Shown: piece by piece, positions 58,760 to 64,000 of the stretch
Layout of the letters: each line of letters starts with the position of its first letter
Numbering within the stretch: the first letter of the stretch is position 1
Source: UBA4093 sp036676455
GTDB taxonomy: Bacteria; Cyanobacteriota; Sericytochromatia; S15B-MN24; UBA4093
Assembly: GCA_036676455.1 (NCBI GenBank)
Contig: JAKFCW010000040.1
Coordinates: forward strand, 17,755-81,754
Reading direction: 5' to 3'
Length of the DNA: 64,000 nucleotides
The notes under the pieces: model-generated
What the model saw: only the letters and a program-made list of their open reading frames with translations
Told to the model about the DNA's origin: nothing
Database searches by the model: none
Program-made: the position numbers and the translations under genes

Positions 58760-59617
58760 ATGGTCAACAACTTCAAGACGTTCGTTCTACTGGCAGCTCT
58801 GACGGCCCTGCTGATCGGTGCGGGCTTCGTGATGGGCGGCCGCGGAGGGTTGATGATCGCCCTGGGGCTCACGGTGATCATGAACTTCGCCGGCTACTGG
58901 TTCTCGGACAAGATCGCCCTCTCGATGAGCGGGGCCCGCGAGGTCAGCGCCGCCGAGGCTCCCGAGCTCCACTCCATGGTCGGCAACCTGGTCCAGCGGG
59001 CGAACCTCCCGATGCCCCGGGTCTACATCATGCCGACGATGACCCCCAACGCCTTCGCGACCGGCCGCAACCCCCAGCACTCGGCCGTGGCGGTGACCGA
59101 GGGGATCATGCAGATCCTGGACCGCGACGAGATGGAAGGCGTGCTCGCCCACGAGCTAGCCCACATCAAGAACCGCGACATCCTGATCTCGTCGATCGCG
59201 GCCATGCTGGCCGGCGCCCTGACCCAGCTGGCCAACATGTTCCAGTGGGCCATGATCTTCGGCATGGGCCGCAGCGACGACGAGGACAGCCCCGCCTCGA
59301 TGGCCGGCGGCATCGCGATGATGGTGCTCGCACCCTTCGCGGCGATGCTGGTTCAGATGGCCGTCTCGCGCTCGCGCGAGTACGAGGCCGACCGCATCGG
59401 CGCGCAGATCTGCGGCCGTCCGCTCAGTCTCGCCAACGCCCTCCTCAAGCTGGAGCGCGGGGCTCAGCTGGTGCCGATGGCGGCGAACCCCGCCACCGCG
59501 CACATGTACATCGTGAACCCCTTGAGCGGGGCCTCGCTGATGAAGCTTTTCAGCACCCACCCCGCCACCGAGGAGCGCGTCGCCCGACTGCGGGCCATGG
59601 CCTTCGGCCAGGCCTAG
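58760..59617 (+). CDS. htpX: HtpX-family membrane zinc metallopeptidase
   Basis: A 285-residue membrane-bound M48 peptidase that degrades misfolded membrane proteins. ATG at 58760 is preceded by GAGGGG. Two helices open the protein (residues about 6-45). The zinc site is HELAHIKNRD (His131, Glu132, His135) with Glu207 in SREYEADRIG as third ligand. Two further helices lie between. The C-terminal STHPATEERVARLRAM is typical. Length matches E. coli HtpX (293). Confidence 0.93.
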   Translation: MVNNFKTFVLLAALTALLIGAGFVMGGRGGLMIALGLTVIMNFAGYWFSDKIALSMSGAREVSAAEAPELHSMVGNLVQRANLPMPRVYIMPTMTPNAFATGRNPQHSAVAVTEGIMQILDRDEMEGVLAHELAHIKNRDILISSIAAMLAGALTQLANMFQWAMIFGMGRSDDEDSPASMAGGIAMMVLAPFAAMLVQMAVSRSREYEADRIGAQICGRPLSLANALLKLERGAQLVPMAANPATAHMYIVNPLSGASLMKLFSTHPATEERVARLRAMAFGQA

Positions 59618-59640
59618 CGCCCCAATCACCCCGCCCTGTC

Positions 59641-59671
59641 GCCCGCCGCCCCCGCGGCGGGCTTTCTTTTT
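59641..59671 (+). terminator. Intrinsic terminator of htpX
   Basis: A perfect 9-bp GC stem (59641-59649 with 59654-59662), 4-nt loop, followed by TTTCTTTTT. It lies 23 nt past the stop codon. Confidence 0.9.
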
Positions 59672-59790
59672 CTCCCAGCCTCCCGACCGCTAAAACTTCG
59701 GCAAATCTTGATTAAACGGCATTTGGCCTGCTTGATTCGGGGCACATTAATGAAGGACTCTCCCGTAACGCTTCGGAAAGGAGCCGCCGC

Positions 59791-61578
59791 ATGAGCGGAG
59801 ACCTTCTCAGCTCCGTCAGAACCCCGGGCCGCCAAGCGCTCGGCGAAATCCTGCTGGGGCTTCGCAAGATCGATTCCCAGCAGCTGGCAAGCGCCCTCCA
59901 GGAGCAGCAGCAGCTCAACCAGAAGCTCGGAGACGTCCTCGTCGCCAAGGGTTACATCTCGAAGAAGGACCTGGACTACGCCCTCGCCCTGCAGCAGCAG
60001 CGCGACCCCGAAGGCCCCACACTCGCCCGCAAGAAGCTGGGCGACCTCCTTCTCGATGCAGGCCGCATCTCGACCGCCCAGCTGGAGGCCGCCCTCGAGG
60101 AACAGAGCCTCACCTCCAAGAAGATCGGCGAAGTGCTGATCGAGATGGGCTTCGTCTCGCCGCAAGAGCTCGAAACCCACCTCTCGATCCAGGATTCGTT
60201 CCGGCGCCGGAGCACCAACCGTCTTGCCGCTCCCACGGCGCACGATCCACTCGCCACCCTCGAGGATCCCCCCGCCGTGCGTTTCCGCAAGCTGGTGGGA
60301 CGCGAGTTCGCCTCCGCCGAGGAAGCCCTCTCCGTCACCCGTGCCCTCGAAGGCAAGGATGGCGAAACCTTCGCTACGGCCCTCCAGTACCTCTCGCAGT
60401 TGCAAGAGGAGTGGCTCCTGCCTTACGTCGCCGCGCGCCGCAATCCGGCCATCCGGCCGCAGTTGCTGGTGACCGAGCACGAGATTCTCGACCTCATCAA
60501 GCTGGTCAAGGAACGCCAGGATCTTCAAGCCTACTGGGACCGGCTCTTCCACGAGTGGAGCTACACCCGCAAGAAGATCGCCGAGGAAGCCGACCGGGTG
60601 CATCGCTCCGAGCTCGAGAAGATCAAGAAGCAGCAGCTCATGGCCCGGGTTCAGGACATGATCTTCAACCTGCTGGGCAACGTGCCGCCCAAGCTGATGA
60701 ACAAGATCCTCGCCCTGATCTCCAAGGCCGCCGAAGGCGGCAACCTCGACCAGCTCGAGGCCAAGCTCACCGATCTGATCGAGATGATCCTGCGCATGTT
60801 CCAGAAGATGAAGGGCGAGAGCCCCTCGAGCAGCCAGCTGGAAAAACTCCTCGAAGCCGCCCTCGACGGCATGGACGGCATGAACGATCCGGCACCCGGC
60901 AAGGATGCCAAGCTCGAGCAGCTGCTGGGCAAGCTGATCGCCCAGATGGAGAGCCCCTCGCAAGGTGCCCAGAACCTGGAATCCATGCTTGGGCAGCTCG
61001 GCATCGGGGCCACCTTGCCCGAACTTCCCGGAGCTCCCCAGGCTCCGAGCACCGACTCCCTCCTGCAAGGTCCTGGGCTCGGGAACCTGCTCGGTCAAGC
61101 CGTGGCCGGCTTCGGCACACTGGATACCGCCCCCGGCATCCAGGTGCAGCTGGCGCAAGCCGACGCCCTGCGGGCCCAGGCACCGACAACCGCGCCGCAA
61201 GTCCCTCCGACGGCAAGCATCGATCCCCTGAGCGCGGGAGTCGCCATGGAGCTGGTCAGCGCCATGAACTACCGTTTCCGGGGAATCACCGCCCCGGTGA
61301 CCTCGACGGACGATCCCTGGGTGCAGGCCCTGCTGAGCGGCCAGGAAACCCCCGAGACCATGGAGGCCTCGTTCCACCAGTACTACGCCAACGAGCGCCG
61401 GGGAATCGAGATGGCCGACGCCCTCGAGTTCATCACGCACATGAACCGCACCCTCCGAGGAGTGGAAGAGCGCCCCGCGTTCGACGATCCCTGGGTACAT
61501 GCGCTGGTGAACGGCCAATCCACCCCGGCCGAGCTCGAGGCGCAGTGGAGGGACTACTACTCCCAGACCGCCGTCTAA
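59791..61578 (+). CDS. Tandem MshEN-motif protein, candidate c-di-GMP receptor
   Basis: A 595-residue protein. The first about 130 residues carry four copies of the 24-residue MshEN motif ([RK]LGxxLLxxGxIxxxxLxxALxxQ), arranged as two pairs each with the exact 5-residue spacer (QQLNQ; SLTSK). Copies 2-4 keep Leu/Ile, Gly3 and Gly10 (KLGDVLVAKG, KLGDLLLDAG, KIGEVLIEMG); copy 1 is degenerate (ALGEILLGLR). Position 1 is Lys or Ala rather than Arg, so c-di-GMP binding is uncertain. The middle is helical (LPPKLMNKILALI-like region), and the C-terminus has two related DDPWVxAL(L/V)xGQ(E/S)TP modules. No ATPase domain, signal or membrane helix. ATG has AAGGAG upstream. Unassigned role; next to an orphan hook-like gene. 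Confidence 0.75.
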   Translation: MSGDLLSSVRTPGRQALGEILLGLRKIDSQQLASALQEQQQLNQKLGDVLVAKGYISKKDLDYALALQQQRDPEGPTLARKKLGDLLLDAGRISTAQLEAALEEQSLTSKKIGEVLIEMGFVSPQELETHLSIQDSFRRRSTNRLAAPTAHDPLATLEDPPAVRFRKLVGREFASAEEALSVTRALEGKDGETFATALQYLSQLQEEWLLPYVAARRNPAIRPQLLVTEHEILDLIKLVKERQDLQAYWDRLFHEWSYTRKKIAEEADRVHRSELEKIKKQQLMARVQDMIFNLLGNVPPKLMNKILALISKAAEGGNLDQLEAKLTDLIEMILRMFQKMKGESPSSSQLEKLLEAALDGMDGMNDPAPGKDAKLEQLLGKLIAQMESPSQGAQNLESMLGQLGIGATLPELPGAPQAPSTDSLLQGPGLGNLLGQAVAGFGTLDTAPGIQVQLAQADALRAQAPTTAPQVPPTASIDPLSAGVAMELVSAMNYRFRGITAPVTSTDDPWVQALLSGQETPETMEASFHQYYANERRGIEMADALEFITHMNRTLRGVEERPAFDDPWVHALVNGQSTPAELEAQWRDYYSQTAV

Positions 61579-61582
61579 TCAC

Positions 61583-61639
61583 GAGGTACCCAAGACGAAG
61601 GCCCTTCTCGGTGAGAAGGGCCTTCGTCTTGGGTACCTC
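61583..61639. terminator. 27-bp perfect-stem bidirectional terminator or cruciform
   Basis: A perfect 27-bp inverted repeat (61583-61609 with 61613-61639) with a 3-nt loop sits between convergent genes, 2 nt from one stop and 3 nt from the other. A stem of this length is well beyond normal intrinsic terminators. No T tract is present. It could form a cruciform or a duplex RNA processed by RNase III. Confidence 0.8.
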
Positions 61640-61641
61640 GG

Positions 61642-62688
61642 CTATCGGATGAGGTTGAGGAGCTGGTCCTGGGCGTTGTTGTACTCCTGGAGCATGGTGG
61701 AAAGGTTCTTGAAGACGAAGTCGGCCGTCTGGTTCTCGAGGATCGAGAGCTGCAGGGCGACCTGCGCGTCCACCTGCTCGATGCGGTTCCCGACCACCGG
61801 CAACGGCCCCTTGTTCGGGTCGTGGGTGGTGTTGCCGACCTCCTGGTAGAACTGGGCCGCGGTTCGCACGGTCGAGCCGGCGAGCGTGCTCAGCGAGAAG
61901 TTGTAGATGGTCGGTCCGAAAGACGAGATGTTGAGGTCGGACTGGTTCGGCACCCGCAAGATGGCCAGTTGGCTCACGTTGCCGTGCGCCGGCGGGGTCA
62001 GGGTTTCCTGGCCGCCAGTGGTCACGTAGGTGGGGATGCCCCTCAGCGGATTACCGCGCGGGTCGTTGGCGGTGTCCAGGATGCCGTCACGCGAGCCTAG
62101 CATGCCCGGCGGCCCGGTTTCCTCTACGGGCAGCGCGGTGTTGTTGCCGTCCACGGCTCCCAAGGGAGGCAAGCGCCGGACCTTCATGAAGTTGGGGCTT
62201 CCCGGGTTGGTCTCGATGTCGCCGGCTCGCAGGACGAAAAGGCCCTGGCCGTTGACGAGCTGGTAAACCGGAGTCTTGGTGGCCTCGTCGATGCCGGTCT
62301 GCTTCCAGGTGAAGGAGCCGTCGCGGGTCAGCATGACCCGTGCACCGGGGTTGAGGCTCTCGGCGACGGCAAAGAAGCCGTTGCCCTGGATGCCGAGGTT
62401 CGCCAGGTTTCCTTCGGCGCTCTTGAGGGGATCCTGGCGGTGCTGAAGGGCGGTCCGCTGGATCGTCAACTCACCGGCCGTGAGGTTCTTGGGAGAGCGC
62501 CCTCCGATGCTGGCGTTCCCCGCCGTTCCGGGGTCGATCTCGAACGAGGATTGCTGCATGCCCAGGTGAGTCTTACGCTGCTTGAAGCCCGGCATGAGGC
62601 CTCCCTGCGCGTTCAACAGGATGTTGTTACGCCAGGCGTCCACGGTTCGAAAGGTATTGATGAAGTTGTAGCGTAAATCGAATCCCAT
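61642..62688 (-). CDS. Divergent flagellar hook/rod (FlgE/FlgF/FlgG-like) protein
   Basis: A 348-residue protein. ATG at 62688 with GGAGG 5 nt upstream is preferred over the GTG 3 nt earlier. The middle has the FlgE/F/G core: NLGIQGNGFFAVAE, then RVMLTRDGSFTWK and VYQLVNGQGLFVLR. The C-terminus ends in a long helix (LQLSILENQTADFVFKNLST, then MLQEYNNAQDQLLNLIR). The N-terminal rod motif (NNxANxNTxGYK) is replaced by WRNNILLNAQGGLMPGFKQR. It is probably a distal rod or hook-associated paralogue encoded away from the main flagellar operon. Confidence 0.75.
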   Translation of the reverse strand: MGFDLRYNFINTFRTVDAWRNNILLNAQGGLMPGFKQRKTHLGMQQSSFEIDPGTAGNASIGGRSPKNLTAGELTIQRTALQHRQDPLKSAEGNLANLGIQGNGFFAVAESLNPGARVMLTRDGSFTWKQTGIDEATKTPVYQLVNGQGLFVLRAGDIETNPGSPNFMKVRRLPPLGAVDGNNTALPVEETGPPGMLGSRDGILDTANDPRGNPLRGIPTYVTTGGQETLTPPAHGNVSQLAILRVPNQSDLNISSFGPTIYNFSLSTLAGSTVRTAAQFYQEVGNTTHDPNKGPLPVVGNRIEQVDAQVALQLSILENQTADFVFKNLSTMLQEYNNAQDQLLNLIR

Positions 62689-62785
62689 CACGACCTCCGA
62701 TCAGGCTCACCTTGGGATCCTACCCAACGCTCGCCTGTTCTAATCCAGGCAGGGCCGGACCGCCTGGCTCTTGGCGCCAGTCAAA

Positions 62786-62811
62786 AGGCGCTGGTGGTTA
62801 GACCAGCGCCT
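62786..62811 (-). terminator. Intrinsic terminator of the 95-residue unknown gene
   Basis: A perfect 10-bp stem (62802-62811 with 62786-62795), 6-nt loop, followed on the minus strand by TTTTGAC. It separates this gene from the hook-like gene downstream. Confidence 0.8.
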
Positions 62812-62854
62812 CCTGCAAGATTGAACTCCGCGGTTTAGATCAGCGCCTGCGGCG

Positions 62855-63142
62855 TTAGATCTTGGACATCGCCGCGTACTTCTCCTGGATCATCTTCATG
62901 ATGTCCTTGATGGTGTCCGGCAGGCTCTGGATGGCGCGAAGCTCGGTCTCGTAGCGTTTCTTGGCGCCCGGATTGACGGCGTGCCAGATGCCACGGCCCA
63001 CGCTCTTCACGCCCAGGAAGCCGGAATCCTGCATGTCGGCGGCCTTCTGCTGGGCGCTGGCGATCGCCCCCGCCGCGGTATGCGTGGTGCGGACGATATC
63101 CATTCCACGGTAATTCGAGCCGCCTGCTCCTGAAACTCCCAT
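62855..63142 (-). CDS. Small protein of unknown function
   Basis: A 95-residue protein; ATG at 63142 with GGAGGAAACC upstream. The N-terminus is Gly/Ser-rich without a signal peptide. The body is helical: TTHTAAGAIASAQQKAADMQ, then the C-terminal LPDTIKDIMKMIQEKYAAMS. The size and helical ends resemble small type III-exported structural proteins, but no family was recognised. It neighbours the orphan hook-like gene. Confidence 0.6.
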   Translation of the reverse strand: MGVSGAGGSNYRGMDIVRTTHTAAGAIASAQQKAADMQDSGFLGVKSVGRGIWHAVNPGAKKRYETELRAIQSLPDTIKDIMKMIQEKYAAMSKI

Positions 63143-63300
63143 GGTTTCCTCCTTCTAGCGCTCCAGGCTTGGTCGCGGTGCGCGGTTTAAACTCTTGCGG
63201 GCGCTCGCCCGTCTGCTAGGTTTTTTATGCCCGGGATCGCGCGGGATCTTGCCCCGATTCATCGTCTTCCAACCAAAGTTTAACGGAGTCCAAACAGAGG

Positions 63301-64000
63301 CTACGGCCCCAGGATGCCGCGCGTGGTCGGCAGGTAGACCCGGGCGCCCTCCCGGTCGACGAAGGGCGGCGCATTGACTTTCAATCCCACCTGGGCCAGA
63401 GGAGCCGCGTTGAAGACCGGCAGGGTGTCCGCGGGCGAGGTGAACGTCGCCGGCAGCGGCTGCCATTCCGTCCCGTCCTGTATGGGAACCCTCACGACCT
63501 CGCGGGTGTTCTCGCCCGAAAGGGTCGACGAGTAGAGATAACGCCCATCGGTCGACAGGACCTGCCCGACCTTCGCCCCGTTGAAGCTGTCACTCACCAT
63601 CGGCTTCCAGCCCTTGGCAGTCGCGCGGCAGAGCCGGTACTCCGTTCCTCCCATGTTCACCCAGACGAAGGCGTAACCGTAGACCGAGAAGGGCACCCCG
63701 AAGATGAGATCTCCCTCGCGGTGTTGCTTGGTGGTTCCGTCCGGCAAGACCTGAATGGGGGAGTAATCCTTCCATTTCTGTTCGCTCAGGGATGCCACGC
63801 GAACCTTGTCGACGCCCACGGCGAGCAAGGCCCGCCCGTCGCTGATGTACGTGGGATAGGTCGACGCCAGGCCCTGATCCGGGGCGGCGGGAATCCAATC
63901 CAGATACAGGTTCTCGGCCTTGAGATCGCGCTGGAAGATTGCCTCGCCGTTGGGAACCTTCGCCGCCACGAAGAGGCGATCCCGGCTGAAGAAGAGCTTG
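63301..64000 (-). CDS. Beta-propeller-like protein, C-terminal part (cut by window edge)
   Basis: An open frame running off the window end, with 233 residues visible. Repeating beta blades are apparent: STYPTYISDGRALLAVGVDK, then VGQVLSTDGRYLYSSTLSG and FVDREGARVYLPTTRGIL. No enzyme motif was seen. It resembles the propeller segments of other proteins in this window. The N-terminus, and thus any signal peptide, lies outside. Confidence 0.6.
   Translation of the reverse strand, partial: KLFFSRDRLFVAAKVPNGEAIFQRDLKAENLYLDWIPAAPDQGLASTYPTYISDGRALLAVGVDKVRVASLSEQKWKDYSPIQVLPDGTTKQHREGDLIFGVPFSVYGYAFVWVNMGGTEYRLCRATAKGWKPMVSDSFNGAKVGQVLSTDGRYLYSSTLSGENTREVVRVPIQDGTEWQPLPATFTSPADTLPVFNAAPLAQVGLKVNAPPFVDREGARVYLPTTRGILGP

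Noticed and set aside
59626..61518. 630-residue minus-strand open frame
   Set aside because: Antisense to the tandem MshEN protein and runs across the htpX terminator.
63155..63466. 103-residue minus-strand open frame
   Set aside because: It overlaps the end of the partial propeller gene in another frame, has no ribosome site, and its composition is Arg/Pro-rich shadow-like.

Overview
This window is a GC-rich bacterial chromosome segment with about 58 protein-coding genes. No rRNA, tRNA, CRISPR array, insertion sequence or prophage was seen. The cell it suggests is motile and Gram-negative-like. The evidence is flagellar hook-basal-body genes, a secretin-based Tad/Flp pilus locus, an LpxL/HtrB-type acyltransferase, several lipoproteins, and an SLH protein with an apparent outer-membrane beta-barrel. 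Separate panC and cmk genes overlap by 4 nt; in Cyanobacteria these are usually one fused gene. With a DUF2993 protein and a Firmicutes-like flagellar gene order, this hints at a deep-branching, non-photosynthetic relative of Cyanobacteria (Sericytochromatia or Vampirovibrionia type). That placement is inference, not proof.

Layout. (1) 1-11.1 kb, minus strand: flagellar operon flgB-flgC-fliE-(305-bp gap)-fliF-fliG-fliH-fliI-fliJ-metallopeptidase-like gene-FlaG-like gene-fliK-flgD-TIGR02530 gene-flgE (cut by the window edge). (2) 11.2-17.5 kb: panC-cmk directly upstream of flgB, a divergent PRC-barrel-like gene, an APC amino-acid permease, a secreted unknown and a phosphomannomutase/phosphoglucomutase. 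(3) 17.6-20.6 kb: DUF2993 protein, SLH/beta-barrel protein and DUF192 protein. (4) 20.6-30.5 kb, minus strand: complete Tad pilus operon. It has two virtually identical Flp pilins, a terminator-like hairpin, the prepilin peptidase, three TadE/TadG-type pseudopilins, CpaB, the CpaC secretin, a fused TadZ-TadA ATPase, TadB and TadC. (5) 30.7-37.4 kb: DUF4015 glycoside-hydrolase-like lipoprotein, DEAD-box helicase, secreted PHP phosphoesterase, a miaE-led operon with two unknowns, and a DUF1622 pair. (6) 37.5-45.3 kb: ClpC/ClpE-like chaperone with an N-terminal zinc finger, a large beta-propeller protein carrying a type II secretion ATPase N-domain, a 58-residue Cys-rich protein and two unknowns. 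(7) 45.6-57.8 kb: two beta-propeller lipoproteins and an acyltransferase in overlapping frames, divergent from a giant 2,940-residue TPR protein. (8) 57.9-64 kb: pdxJ, htpX, a tandem MshEN-motif protein (candidate c-di-GMP receptor), an orphan hook/rod-like protein, a small unknown and a partial propeller protein.

Two surface machines, the flagellum and the Tad pilus, dominate. Two proteins carry domains typical of c-di-GMP-responsive secretion ATPases, which may couple signalling to these machines (inference). The most unusual items are the giant TPR protein with a paired-Trp super-repeat, the TadZ-TadA fusion, the lethal-factor-like HExxH protein inside the flagellar operon, the MshEN/T2SSE_N proteins, and a 27-bp perfect-stem hairpin at 61.6 kb.
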